Shown: positions 1-9,061 of the stretch, in pieces | How positions within the stretch are numbered: position 1 is the stretch's first letter | How the letters are laid out: every line of letters begins with the position of its first letter | DNA from: Streptococcus suis | GTDB lineage: Bacteria; Bacillota; Bacilli; Lactobacillales; Streptococcaceae | Direction: 5' to 3' | Length of the DNA: 64,000 nucleotides | NCBI RefSeq assembly: GCF_016775005.1 | Contig: NZ_JAEUXI010000003.1 | Location: 124,001 to 188,000 of the forward strand | Notes under the pieces: model-generated | The model's database searches: none | Told to the model about the DNA's origin: nothing | The model's input: the letters and a program-made list of their open reading frames with translations, nothing else | Translations under genes and position numbers: made by a program

Positions 1-15
1 TCGTCAAGAAAGTAC

Positions 16-43
16 AGACCAAGGTTAAGCCTTGGTCTTTTTT
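16..43 (+). terminator. Intrinsic terminator of the gene left of the window
   Basis: A 9-bp stem (AGACCAAGG / CCTTGGTCT) around a 5-nt loop is followed by a T run. It closes a transcription unit whose genes lie outside the window and separates it from apuR. Confidence 0.85.
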
Positions 44-69
44 AACTTTTCAGCAGGTCTTTTTTGGGT

Positions 70-92
70 TATAATAGAGAAAACGTTTGCGT
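70..92 (+). promoter_or_regulatory. apuR promoter with cre/LacI-type operator
   Basis: A TATAAT -10 box at 70-75 is followed at once by GAAAACGTTTGC (79-90), a pseudo-palindrome centred on CG (84-85). This is the pattern of LacI-family and CcpA (cre) sites. A site just downstream of the -10 box would block elongation or initiation, so apuR is probably autoregulated, catabolite-controlled, or both. The same core, AAAACGTTTGC, recurs in front of apuA. Confidence 0.65.
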
Positions 93-115
93 AAAAATGA
101 ACAAGGAGGATGAGG

Positions 116-1063
116 ATGGTTAGTCTTGCAGAAGTTGCCCGTCGGGCAAATGTGTCCAAAATGACGGTGTCTAGGGTATTGAATCATCCAGAAAAAGTGA
201 GCCAATCCTTGAGGGAATTGGTCGAACAGGCGATGAAGGACTTGAATTACCGTCCCAATATTCAGGCTCAAGCCTTGGCGCAAAAGCGGACCCGGATTAT
301 TCAGGTGATGATTTTAGAAGAGATGGCGCTGGTGGAACCCTATTATGCTGCGCTTTTGGCAGGAATTGCCCAGGCTGCTCAGACCAATCAATACAGCATG
401 CACCTGGCAACGGCAAAGGAGGCCCTGTCGGATCAGTGTGATGGCTATATCGTGATGGGAGCCCGTCAGTCTGACTATGAATGGCTGGCTTCTCTGACTA
501 AGCCCTTGGTTCTTTTCGGGGAAAATAAGGCAGGTTTCTCCTTCGTGGATACGGATAATCGCACAGCTACCTATCAGGCAAGTTTGTTTGCCCATCAGCA
601 GGGGTATGGCCAGCTAATCTATGTTGGACTGGATTTGGAAGAGTCTTTTGCTCATTCTAGGCAGGCGGGCTATGTGGCTGCCATGGAGGACTTGGGATGT
701 CCTCCTCAGCTCTATAAGTTAGAAAATCGATCCCGTGTTAGCCAAGCCTTGTTGGATGGTCTGGAGCTTTCTAGCGATGTCAAAACAGCCTTCATTTGTG
801 GGTCGGACCGCCTTGCGCTGGGCTTGGTTCGAGGGTTGGAAGCAAGAGGGAAACGGATTCCTGAGGAGGTTGGGGTGATTGGTTTTGATGGATTTTTCCT
901 AGATAAGGTTTCTAGACCTAGTTTGACCACTATGGAGCAGCCGCTCAGTCAAATGGGGCAGGCCTGCCTCGAACAACTCTTGCAAGCCATCCAGAGCCAG
1001 CAAGATGAACCGACCTCCCTGTTTTTCCCAGCCAAATTGATTCAAAGAGAAACCACGCTTTAG
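116..1063 (+). CDS. apuR: LacI-family transcriptional regulator ApuR
   Basis: A 315-residue LacI/GalR-type repressor. The N-terminal helix-turn-helix reads SLAEVARRANVSKMTVSRVLN, split here as SLAEVARRAN then VSKMTVSRVLN, with the hinge helix after it. The rest is a periplasmic-binding-protein-like effector domain (about residues 60-315). I chose ATG 116 rather than ATG 110 because AAGGAGG at 103-109 touches ATG 110 but sits 6 nt from 116. It lies directly upstream of and co-oriented with the amylopullulanase gene, and both have LacI/cre-type operators. In S. suis a LacI-type protein at this place is known as ApuR, a regulator of apuA; the assignment rests on that synteny. The effector is presumably an alpha-glucan breakdown product (inference). 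Confidence 0.85.
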   Translation: MVSLAEVARRANVSKMTVSRVLNHPEKVSQSLRELVEQAMKDLNYRPNIQAQALAQKRTRIIQVMILEEMALVEPYYAALLAGIAQAAQTNQYSMHLATAKEALSDQCDGYIVMGARQSDYEWLASLTKPLVLFGENKAGFSFVDTDNRTATYQASLFAHQQGYGQLIYVGLDLEESFAHSRQAGYVAAMEDLGCPPQLYKLENRSRVSQALLDGLELSSDVKTAFICGSDRLALGLVRGLEARGKRIPEEVGVIGFDGFFLDKVSRPSLTTMEQPLSQMGQACLEQLLQAIQSQQDEPTSLFFPAKLIQRETTL

Positions 1064-1077
1064 GTTTCTCTTTTTTT
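1046..1077 (+). terminator. Terminator of apuR
   Basis: The stem AGAGAAACC / GGTTTCTCT overlaps the apuR stop codon and is followed by seven T. It makes apuR and apuA separate units. Confidence 0.85.
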
Positions 1078-1084
1078 AATGTAA

Positions 1085-1142
1085 AAATGTTATCGGTAAC
1101 ATTTAAGAAAACGTTTGCAAAAAATGATTTCTCTTTTATACT
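1085..1142 (+). promoter_or_regulatory. apuA promoter with two CG-centred operators
   Basis: Operator 1 has 8-bp arms AAATGTTA / TAACATTT around TCGG (1085-1104). Operator 2 is GAAAACGTTTGC (1107-1118), cre-like, and its right half overlaps the -35 box TTGCAA (1115-1120). The -10 box is TATACT (1137-1142) after a 16-bp spacer. Operator 2 shares its core with the apuR promoter; operator 1 is different. Two regulators, ApuR and CcpA, could each own one site (inference). Confidence 0.7.
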
Positions 1143-1175
1143 ATATAGTATAAAGATATAAACAGGGAGGAAACT

Positions 1176-4100
1176 ATGAAACAGAAAATGGGAGAAAAAC
1201 GCCTCCATTTTGGCATTCGCACCTTGTCCGTTGGCGTTGCATCCATCGGTATTGCGAGCAGTCTCTTTTTTGCAGGACCAGCCTATCAGGTAGAAGCAAA
1301 TGAGTTGGACACAACCACGGTGGCAGCAACAGATACAGGAGCGACAGAATCTAATCAGGCAGGAGACAGTCTTGATACAGCTTCGTCTATTAGCCCCTTA
1401 GCTGTTGAAGAAGGGGTAAGCCAGCCAGCTGTTTCAGAAGAAGCAGTTCTTCCGACAGCAACTGAGTCAGTTGAGCCTGTAACAGCTACAGAAGAAAATA
1501 CTTCTTCAGCAGAAACCCCCATCGAAGAAGGTAGCATTCGTCTGCACTTTGAAAATGTAGATGAAACAGCACCAGAAAGTCAAGGACTTTGGACTTGGGG
1601 AGGAGTGGCAGAGCCGTCCGATGGTAATCAATGGCCAAGGGATACAGCGAATTTTTCAAGCAGTCAGGTAGATGACTACGGCCATTACGTTGATATTAAA
1701 AAATCTGAGACACCAGGAACGATTGGCTATCTGGTCCTCAAGAATGGGGAAAAAATAACAGAATCGGACCAAAAAGTGGAGCTTCTTGTTCCGGAACAGA
1801 ATGAAGCCTGGATCGCTAGTGACTACAGCGTGTCTAGCTATGAGCCTCTCAAAGATGAAAATGTTCTCCGCATCAATTACACCCGTGAAGACAACAATTA
1901 TGAAGGTTGGGGCGTATGGACTTGGGGGGATACGACTGAAGCGAGTGATGGCTGGCCAACAGGTGCCGTGGACTTTAAACTTGGCAAATATGGTGCTTAT
2001 GTTGACATTCCTCTATCGAATGGTTTGGATTCTAAGCTTGGATTTCTACTAATCAATCAGAATAATCCAGATTTGGCAGGCAATAAAACCATTGATTTAG
2101 CCTTTGCAGACCGTAAACGGCATAGCCAAATTTTCCTTCGAAACGGTGACGACAAAGTCTATACAAATCCATATTTTATCGAAGAGAAGGTAGAACTTGA
2201 TACCAGCAAAGCGACTCCGGGTACAAAAAATGTGACCCTTGAGGCTAGTAGCAAAGCGCCATTCAACTACAATGAAAGTGGCTTGGTATCTGTAACTGTC
2301 ACCAACCCTGAAAATGCTGAGATTGTCAAAATGGAAGTCGATACAAGTGCCATCGGCGGAGGTCTTGTGCCAATCTCTACTGAGCTCAATCGTGTGACCA
2401 TTAAAGCGACGTCTAGCACAGCGCCAGGGACCTATAGTCTTCCTGTAAAGGTCTATGACAAGGACAACGGTTATTACGAAACCAGACTAGATGTGACCAT
2501 TACAGAGCGTATCAAGGCAGATGGTGAAAAAGACTGGGACGAGCAAGTCATCTACTTCATGATGACAGACCGTTTCTATAATGGAGACACCAGCAATGAC
2601 AAGCTGGTAGAAGGAACGGCCTCCAACCCACGTGGTCTTTACCAAGGTGGTGACTTCAAAGGAGTGACAGCTAAGCTGGACTATCTGAAAGAATTGGGTG
2701 TGGACTCTATCTGGTTGACACCAATTGTGGAAAATATTCCACAGAATGTCGGTAGCGTAACAGATGGAGAGTACTATGCTTACCATGGTTATTGGGCATC
2801 CAATTTTGAGAAACTTAATCCGCATTTGGGAAGTTTAGCTGATTTCCATGAATTGATTGATGCCGCAGCGGAAAAAGGTATAAACATTGTTGTTGACGTG
2901 GTGCTTAACCACGCTGGCTATGGTACAGAAGAAACCTTTGCAGGTATGGTACGGACTAAGGAAGAAGACAAGCAGGGAGATGACCAATTAGGCTCATTAT
3001 CTGGTTTACCAGACTTCAAGACAGAAGAAGCAGCTGTTCGCAATCAGTTGGTTGCTTGGCAGGCATCTTGGTTGGAACGCTCAACAACTGCTAAAGGTAA
3101 TTCAATCTATGGTTTCCGTGTCGATACAGTCAAACACGTTGATGATACAACCTGGCAGCATTTCAAAAATGAATTGGTGGATAGAGATCCTGACTTCCAC
3201 TTGATTGGGGAAACTTGGGGAGCTAACTATAAAGATACCAAGGGTGACTTGGGAATCGGTACTATGGACAGCTTGTTGGACTTTGGCTTCAAGGATATTG
3301 CTAAATATCTGGTCAATGGTCAACTGAAAGCAGCTGGAAAAGAGCTGGAAGAACGTAGCAAGGTTCTGACTAGTGCAGCTTCTCTGGGTCAATTCTTGGG
3401 CAGTCATGACGAAGATGGTTTCCTTTACAGTCTCGGTGGCGCAGAAAAAGAAGGAAATCTGGATAAACTGAAATTGGCTGCTAGTCTTTTGATTACTGCT
3501 AAAGGTCAGCCAGTCATCTACTACGGTGAAGAATTAGGTCAATCTGGACAAAACAACTGGCCAGTTTATGACAACCGGTACGATTTCGATTGGAGCAAGG
3601 TAGAGACTAGCGACATCGCAGACCACTATCAGAAATTGTTGGCTTTCCGTAATGCCAATTCAACATTGCTCTCACGTGGTGATACAAGCACCCTTGCTGG
3701 AAATGATAGCCAAGGTTGGCTTATCAGCAAACGCAGTTACCAAGATCAAGCTGCCTATCTTGTCTTCTCAACCAATACCGAGAGCAAGGAAATGGCGCTT
3801 GAAGTATCTGGTAAGGATGTAGTGGTCACAGATGCCTACACAGGAAAAACGTATCAAGCTATTGAGAAAGACGGTAAATGGGTTGTTCAAGTCGAACTTC
3901 CAACTATCGGTCAAGGTGGCACCATGCTCCTTCAGACTCAAGCAGGTGACATCGTCAATGCAAGTGTGCAAGGAGCGACTGAAGAGCCAATTGAAGCATG
4001 CTACTTCCGTGTTCACTTCAAAACCTTACCATCTGATAATTTATCTAGTCTAGGTCTATGGACATGGGATGATGTCGAAAAACCATCGTCAGATGTTGGT

Positions 4101-7100
4101 GCTTGGCCAACGGGTGCAACCAATTTCAGTACTGCTAAACAGGATGACTATGGCTATTATTTGGACATCAAGATGAAAGATGAAACGGCCAGCAAGATTA
4201 GTCTGTTGATTAATAATACTTCTGGCGAGAATATCACGGGTGACAAGACCATAGAACGGATTAGTACCAAGATGAATGAAGCTTGGTTTGATGAAAACTA
4301 CCAACTCAGCCTCTATCAACCGCTTAAAGAAGGCTACATCCGTATCAATTACTTCCGTACAGATGGCAATTATGACCAAAAAGGTCTCTGGATCTGGGGT
4401 GATGTGACTGATGTTACCTTGGGTGACTGGCCAAATGGTATTGATTTTGAAAACCAAGGCAAGTACGGTGCCTATATTGATGTCAAATTGACAGATTTAC
4501 CAAGTTCCATTGGCTTCCTGCTATTGGATGAAAGCAAGTCAGGAGATGATGTGAAGATTCAGCAGAAAGATTATAGCTTTACAGATTTGAAAAATCAGAC
4601 ACAAATCTTCCTCAAGGATGATGATGCGACTATTTACACCAACCCTTATTTTGTCAACAATGTCCGTGTAACAGGTGTTTCTCATGTTAGCCTAACAGCT
4701 TTAGAAGCAGCCTTTACAACGCTGGAAGGTGCGGATAAGGATAGCATCTTGGAGAAATTATCTGTAACAGATAAGAATGGTCAGACAGTTGTTGTGACGG
4801 ACCTTGTCTTGGACCTTACTAGCAACAAGGTGAGAGTCCTCGGGGATTTCAACCAAGAAAATGCGGGCTATACCCTCAAATATGGCAATGATAGCTTCAC
4901 AACAACTATGAGCTGGCAATTGAAGGATGAGCTCTATGCTTATGATGGAGAACTTGGTGCGCGTGTGCGTCAGGCTGGTAGTGTTGTTGATATGACTCTC
5001 TGGTCTCCAAGCGCAGACAGTGTAGCAGTTGTTCTTTATGATAAGGATGACCAGTCTAAGGTGATCGGTAAATTGGCCATGACCAAGGGCGATAAAGGAC
5101 AATGGGACCTCGAATTAAACGGTCAATCAGGTCTTGGTATCGCGGACTATCGTGGTTACTACTACCATTATGAAATTACTCGTGGGGATCAAGCTGTTCT
5201 TGTTTTAGATCCATATGCTAAGTCTTTAGCGGAGTGGAATAGTGATTTGGCAGATACAGATCCATCTTATCGTATTGCAAAAGCTGCGATTGTGGATCCA
5301 TCAGAAGTTGGTCCAAGTGGCTTGGGCTATGCCACAATTCCTAACTTCAATCAGCGTGAAGATGCGATTATCTATGAAGCACATGTCCGTGACTTCACAT
5401 CAGATCCTGCTATTTCCGATGAATTGACAGCTCAGTTCGGCACCTTTGCATCCTTTGCAGAGCGTCTCAGCTACCTTAAGGACTTGGGTGTGACCCATAT
5501 TCAGCTGCTCCCAGTTATGAGCTACTATTATGTCAATGAATTGAAAAATGCAGAGCGGATGAGTGAGTATGCTTCTAGCAACAGCAACTATAACTGGGGT
5601 TATGATCCACAGAGCTACTTTGCCTTTACAGGTATGTATTCTACAGATCCGACCGATCCAATGAAACGCATCGAGGAATTCAAAAACCTGGTCAATGAAA
5701 TCCACAAACAAGGCATGGGTGTGATTTTGGATGTGGTCTATAACCACACTTCTAAGACCTTCTTATTTGAAGATTTAGAACCAAACTATTATCACTTCAT
5801 GGAGGCAGATGGTACGGCTAAATCAAGCTTTGGTGGTGGTCGTCTGGGAACTACTCACTACATGAGCCGTCGTGTCTTAGTTGATTCCATCAAGTATCTT
5901 GTGGATGAGTTTAAGGTAGATGGTTTCCGCTTCGATATGATGGGTGACCATGATGCCGAAGCAATTGAGCTGGCCTTTACTGAGGCTCAAAAACTTAATC
6001 CAAACATTATTATGCTTGGTGAAGGATGGAGAACCTTTACAGGTGATGCCAATCAGCCTGTTCAGCCAGCGGACCAAGATTGGATGAGCTCAACAGATAC
6101 GGTTGCGGTATTCTCAGATGAGATTCGTAACACACTTAAATCTGGTTATCCAAACGAAGGTCAGCCAGCCTTTATCACAGGTGGTGCTAAGAGTGTTGAG
6201 TCTGTCTTTAATAACATCAAGGCACAACCAGGCAACTTCTTGGCAGATGATCCAGGCGATGTGATCCAGTATATTGCTGCGCATGATAACTTGACCCTCT
6301 TTGATATTATCGCTCAGTCCATCAAGAAGGATCCATCAGTTGCTGAAAACTATACTGAAATTCACCAACGTCAACGTTTGGGTAACTTGCTAGTTTTGAC
6401 TGCTCAAGGGACACCGTTTATCCATTCTGGTCAGGAGTATGGACGGACCAAACAGTTCCGCCATCCTGATTACAAGGAGCCGGTTACAGAGGACAAGGTA
6501 CCAAACAAGGCGCATTTGTTGACCAATGCAGATGGAACGCCATTTGACTATCCATACTACATTCATGATTCTTACGATTCATCGGATGCGGTCAACAAGT
6601 TTGACTGGACCAAAGCGACAGATGAGGCGCTCTATCCAGAGAATACCCGTACTCAGGCCTTTACAAAAGGATTGATTGCCTTGCGTAAATCAACAGATGC
6701 CTTCCGTTTGGGAACAAAAGAAGAAGTTGAACAGAAGGTTAGCTTGATTTCAATTCCAGGTCAAAATGGTATTGCCAAAAATGATGTGGTCATTGCCTAT
6801 CAAACCATTGCAAGCAATGGGGACCGCTATGCTGTCTTTGTTAACGCAGACAGCAAGGAGCGCAGCTTTGTTCTTTCTGATAGTTACAAAGAATTGCTGA
6901 AGGGTCAAGTGCTGGTCGATGGTGAACGGGCTGGAATAGCAGCGCTGACTGATTTGGTAGGTGTGACATTGACAGATGATGCAGTTGTACTTGCGCCATT
7001 GACTGCAACGGTGATTCGCTTGGAGTCTGAACTAGTGACCTGGGTCCCAGATGAGGCGCCTTTAGCGGAGGCTTTGCCAGAAGGACACTTGGATCTGGTT

Positions 7101-7337
7101 CCGGATACGGCTCCAACAGCTCCTGTTTTACCAGAGGGGCATGTGGAAACACCTTCTGATTCTAAACAAGCAGCTAGTCCGCTTCCAACCAGTGCCCCTG
7201 TTTCAGAGACTGAGAGCCAGTCTTCATCTGTTCTGCCAAGTACAGGTGAGCAGGCTAATGCAGCGGCCATCTATCTGGGCTTAGCTGGCCTCGCAGCTTC
7301 AGCTGTCTTGCTCAAACAGAAAAAACGGGAAGAATAG
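1176..7337 (+). CDS. apuA: Cell-wall-anchored bifunctional amylopullulanase ApuA
   Basis: A 2053-residue surface enzyme degrading starch, glycogen and pullulan. It has a YSIRK-like signal peptide (KRLHFGIRTLSVGVASIGIAS, residues about 8-28, given here only to locate it), an acidic linker, two CBM41 starch-binding modules (about 120-220, 229-335), then a GH13 alpha-amylase domain with GFRVD nucleophile D650, acid E679 (IGETWG) and D745 (SHDED). A second CBM41 pair follows (about 942-1045, 1053-1160), then a CBM48-like module and a GH13 pullulanase domain with YNWGYDP (1472-1478), nucleophile D1587, acid E1616 and D1704 (AAHDN). The C-terminus has two LPEGH repeats and LPSTG at 2020-2024, a hydrophobic span and a KQKKREE tail, so it is a sortase A substrate. 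ApuA of S. suis is known to release maltodextrins and to aid adhesion. RBS GGGAGG is at 1165-1170. Confidence 0.97.
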   Translation: MKQKMGEKRLHFGIRTLSVGVASIGIASSLFFAGPAYQVEANELDTTTVAATDTGATESNQAGDSLDTASSISPLAVEEGVSQPAVSEEAVLPTATESVEPVTATEENTSSAETPIEEGSIRLHFENVDETAPESQGLWTWGGVAEPSDGNQWPRDTANFSSSQVDDYGHYVDIKKSETPGTIGYLVLKNGEKITESDQKVELLVPEQNEAWIASDYSVSSYEPLKDENVLRINYTREDNNYEGWGVWTWGDTTEASDGWPTGAVDFKLGKYGAYVDIPLSNGLDSKLGFLLINQNNPDLAGNKTIDLAFADRKRHSQIFLRNGDDKVYTNPYFIEEKVELDTSKATPGTKNVTLEASSKAPFNYNESGLVSVTVTNPENAEIVKMEVDTSAIGGGLVPISTELNRVTIKATSSTAPGTYSLPVKVYDKDNGYYETRLDVTITERIKADGEKDWDEQVIYFMMTDRFYNGDTSNDKLVEGTASNPRGLYQGGDFKGVTAKLDYLKELGVDSIWLTPIVENIPQNVGSVTDGEYYAYHGYWASNFEKLNPHLGSLADFHELIDAAAEKGINIVVDVVLNHAGYGTEETFAGMVRTKEEDKQGDDQLGSLSGLPDFKTEEAAVRNQLVAWQASWLERSTTAKGNSIYGFRVDTVKHVDDTTWQHFKNELVDRDPDFHLIGETWGANYKDTKGDLGIGTMDSLLDFGFKDIAKYLVNGQLKAAGKELEERSKVLTSAASLGQFLGSHDEDGFLYSLGGAEKEGNLDKLKLAASLLITAKGQPVIYYGEELGQSGQNNWPVYDNRYDFDWSKVETSDIADHYQKLLAFRNANSTLLSRGDTSTLAGNDSQGWLISKRSYQDQAAYLVFSTNTESKEMALEVSGKDVVVTDAYTGKTYQAIEKDGKWVVQVELPTIGQGGTMLLQTQAGDIVNASVQGATEEPIEACYFRVHFKTLPSDNLSSLGLWTWDDVEKPSSDVGAWPTGATNFSTAKQDDYGYYLDIKMKDETASKISLLINNTSGENITGDKTIERISTKMNEAWFDENYQLSLYQPLKEGYIRINYFRTDGNYDQKGLWIWGDVTDVTLGDWPNGIDFENQGKYGAYIDVKLTDLPSSIGFLLLDESKSGDDVKIQQKDYSFTDLKNQTQIFLKDDDATIYTNPYFVNNVRVTGVSHVSLTALEAAFTTLEGADKDSILEKLSVTDKNGQTVVVTDLVLDLTSNKVRVLGDFNQENAGYTLKYGNDSFTTTMSWQLKDELYAYDGELGARVRQAGSVVDMTLWSPSADSVAVVLYDKDDQSKVIGKLAMTKGDKGQWDLELNGQSGLGIADYRGYYYHYEITRGDQAVLVLDPYAKSLAEWNSDLADTDPSYRIAKAAIVDPSEVGPSGLGYATIPNFNQREDAIIYEAHVRDFTSDPAISDELTAQFGTFASFAERLSYLKDLGVTHIQLLPVMSYYYVNELKNAERMSEYASSNSNYNWGYDPQSYFAFTGMYSTDPTDPMKRIEEFKNLVNEIHKQGMGVILDVVYNHTSKTFLFEDLEPNYYHFMEADGTAKSSFGGGRLGTTHYMSRRVLVDSIKYLVDEFKVDGFRFDMMGDHDAEAIELAFTEAQKLNPNIIMLGEGWRTFTGDANQPVQPADQDWMSSTDTVAVFSDEIRNTLKSGYPNEGQPAFITGGAKSVESVFNNIKAQPGNFLADDPGDVIQYIAAHDNLTLFDIIAQSIKKDPSVAENYTEIHQRQRLGNLLVLTAQGTPFIHSGQEYGRTKQFRHPDYKEPVTEDKVPNKAHLLTNADGTPFDYPYYIHDSYDSSDAVNKFDWTKATDEALYPENTRTQAFTKGLIALRKSTDAFRLGTKEEVEQKVSLISIPGQNGIAKNDVVIAYQTIASNGDRYAVFVNADSKERSFVLSDSYKELLKGQVLVDGERAGIAALTDLVGVTLTDDAVVLAPLTATVIRLESELVTWVPDEAPLAEALPEGHLDLVPDTAPTAPVLPEGHVETPSDSKQAASPLPTSAPVSETESQSSSVLPSTGEQANAAAIYLGLAGLAASAVLLKQKKREE

Positions 7338-7347
7338 GATTTCCTCC

Positions 7348-7378
7348 AACAGCTTCGATTTAATCGGAGCTGTTTTTT
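7348..7378 (+). terminator. Terminator of apuA
   Basis: An AACAGCT...AGCTGTT stem-loop with a six-T tail lies 11 nt after the apuA stop. Confidence 0.85.
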
Positions 7379-7404
7379 AATTTCACATATGAACATACAA
7401 TTTT

Positions 7405-7452
7405 TTGATTTTCGAAATAATTTTCCGTATAATAGAGTTGGAAACGTTTTCG
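7405..7452 (+). promoter_or_regulatory. Promoter with cre site for the small secreted protein gene
   Basis: TTGATT (7405-7410), a 17-bp spacer and TATAAT (7428-7433). Directly downstream lies TGGAAACGTTTTCG (7439-7452), which fits the cre consensus except for the last base. The position after the -10 box suggests a CcpA roadblock. A good RBS (AAAGGAG) precedes the ATG. Confidence 0.7.
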
Positions 7453-7488
7453 ATATCATTTTTTTCTTTAGTAAGAAAGGAGAATACT

Positions 7489-7926
7489 ATGAAAAAGTCA
7501 CTTGTTACCTTGTCTGGTCTTGCTCTTTTAACAGTCTTGGCTAGTCCTGTATTTGCTTTGGAACCTGGCACAACCATCGATCCAAACAATCATTCCGCTA
7601 TTGAAGCGCCGACAGCTGAAGTACTTCCAACTTTGGACATTGAAGCGTCATTGGCGGCAGGTGAGTCTGTTTATGTACAAGTTCCAGCTGAAGCACCAAC
7701 TGCATCAGATCATACTGCTGAGTTGAAATATGAAGCGACTGTTGTGGATGGCGAAGTGTTGATTACAGCGGTTCCTACAACAGCACCTACTAAAGAGGCA
7801 TTGAACCTGAAGGGTGCGATTGATAAGGACGGTAAGGGCTATGTATATGGTATTGCAACGGATGTGGAAGTTCCAACTGAAGCACCAGCTGCAAAAGTAT
7901 TGCCTAAAACAAGCGTAGCGAAATAA
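7489..7926 (+). CDS. Small secreted protein ending in an LPKTS motif
   Basis: A 145-residue exported protein of unknown function. The first 23-24 residues form a clean signal peptide (KKSLVTLSGLALL core, cleavage near FA-LEP). The mature part is rich in Ala, Pro, Thr and Glu, with repeated APT/EAPT units, and ends KVLPKTSVAK. LPKTS resembles a sortase motif, but no hydrophobic stretch or charged tail follows, so standard wall anchoring is not expected. ATG 7489 is chosen over the longer reading because the signal peptide and RBS fit it. It lies between apuA and a sortase gene, has its own promoter with a cre site, and ends in its own terminator. I do not recognise a family. Confidence 0.75.
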   Translation: MKKSLVTLSGLALLTVLASPVFALEPGTTIDPNNHSAIEAPTAEVLPTLDIEASLAAGESVYVQVPAEAPTASDHTAELKYEATVVDGEVLITAVPTTAPTKEALNLKGAIDKDGKGYVYGIATDVEVPTEAPAAKVLPKTSVAK

Positions 7927-7954
7927 GTTGCCCATCACCCATTCTGATAAATAA

Positions 7955-7984
7955 GGTTGCCAGCTCTTGGCAACTTTATTTTCA
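7955..7984 (+). terminator. Terminator after the small secreted protein
   Basis: GTTGCCA / TGGCAAC stem (7956-7974) followed by a T-rich tail. It lies just before the sortase RBS, so the sortase may depend on read-through or on a promoter I cannot identify. Confidence 0.75.
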
Positions 7985-8006
7985 TTCATAATAGGAGCCT
8001 ACTACG

Positions 8007-8831
8007 ATGAAGAGATCTAAAGTCCTACCCCTACTGCTAGGTCTGTTGGCCCTTGTGTCCCTTGCTTTTATCTCCTTTACCTTACTAAGCACGCAAACAA
8101 GTCAGGTAGAGATAACTCAGTCATCGGTGACCAAGTCCAGCAGTCAGGCAGAGCAGCCTCCTTCTTATCAGGTTTCAGAGGAAGAAAAAGCCAACCTGGC
8201 CAGTCAGTTTGCAAGTCTACAGGCTATCAACCCAGAGACGATCGCCTATATCTATGCACCAGGAACCATGTTGGATGAACCTGTGGTGCAAACGGGGGAC
8301 AATGCGACCTATCTATCAAAGACCTTTGATGGGGGATATGATCCCTATATGGGGACTGTCTTCATGGATATGGAAAACAAGAGCGATTTCAGCGACCAAT
8401 TGACCTGGTTGTTTGGGCATGCTAGGGGGGCAACTGTTCCAGACCATCGGATGTTTAATGATGTCAATTTCTATGATAACCAGGAATATTTTGATCAACA
8501 TCCTTACATTGTCATTCAAACACCTGAACGAACCTATTATTACCAAGCGGCCTTTTTGATTATCGTTCCGGAGACGACTGCTTTTTATCGTACAAGTTTT
8601 GAAGATGATAAGCAATTTGTAACCCAGTTGGCTATGGTGAGTCGTGATGCGGTGACACGAAACCCATCCATTACTATCCAATCAACGGACCGCTACATTG
8701 TCTTGTCAACATGTCGAGAAGAGGATGTGACGATACGGGCTAATCTTTATTGTCGCCAGATTCCTGATTCAGAGATGGTTGAGTTTCTCAAAAACCATCA
8801 GTCCGAACTGGTTTATCAGGCGACACGTTAG
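8007..8831 (+). CDS. Class B-like sortase
   Basis: A 274-residue membrane-anchored transpeptidase. An N-terminal signal anchor (LPLLLGLLALVSLAFISFTLL, about residues 7-27, stated only to locate it) leads to a Ser-rich linker and an extracellular sortase fold. The catalytic triad is visible: H138 (LFGHARG), C236 (LSTC) and R244 (TIRANLYCR). The LSTC motif, the helix-rich C-terminal half and the length fit class B better than class A. Class B enzymes usually anchor haem-uptake proteins or build pili, but no such genes lie here. The only nearby candidate substrates are ApuA (LPSTG, a class A signal) and the small protein ending LPKTS. RBS is TAGGAG before ATG 8007. Confidence 0.85.
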   Translation: MKRSKVLPLLLGLLALVSLAFISFTLLSTQTSQVEITQSSVTKSSSQAEQPPSYQVSEEEKANLASQFASLQAINPETIAYIYAPGTMLDEPVVQTGDNATYLSKTFDGGYDPYMGTVFMDMENKSDFSDQLTWLFGHARGATVPDHRMFNDVNFYDNQEYFDQHPYIVIQTPERTYYYQAAFLIIVPETTAFYRTSFEDDKQFVTQLAMVSRDAVTRNPSITIQSTDRYIVLSTCREEDVTIRANLYCRQIPDSEMVEFLKNHQSELVYQATR

Positions 8832-8861
8832 GCTTCTATTCTTTCTATGATCATAGAGTGG

Positions 8862-8893
8862 CAGACCGCTAGAGGGAGCGGTCTGTTTTTTTC
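8862..8893 (+). terminator. Terminator of the sortase gene
   Basis: A perfect 9-bp stem CAGACCGCT / AGCGGTCTG with a 6-nt loop, followed by eight T. Confidence 0.9.
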
Positions 8894-8961
8894 TTGGGGT
8901 AGAGGAAGGAGGAGAAAAAGTAGGGCTGATGCTGAAAATGGGCTTTGTTCGGGAAATGGTC

Positions 8962-9024
8962 CAAGAGTGAACACAAGCCTGTGTTTTATTTGGTCTTTTT
9001 GTTTGCGCTTTCAAGAATTATAAT
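8962..9024 (+). promoter_or_regulatory. ulaA promoter with inverted-repeat activator site
   Basis: A 16-bp inverted repeat AACACA-AGCC-TGTGTT (8970-8985) lies upstream of a weak T-rich -35 region and a TATAAT -10 box (9019-9024). The flanks repeat those of the ulaG promoter, and the distance from repeat to -10 box is the same in both. That, with the poor -35, marks it as the likely binding site of the PRD activator UlaR. A cre-like TGTTTGCGCTTTCA (9000-9013) lies between -35 and -10. Confidence 0.75.
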
Positions 9025-9061
9025 AAAGCCATAAAAATCATTTCAAAAAGGAGAATGAAAA

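Noticed and set aside
8967-9000. Hairpin before ulaA as a simple terminator
   Set aside because: The sortase unit already has a strong terminator at 8862, and the same repeat stands at a fixed distance from the -10 box at ulaG.
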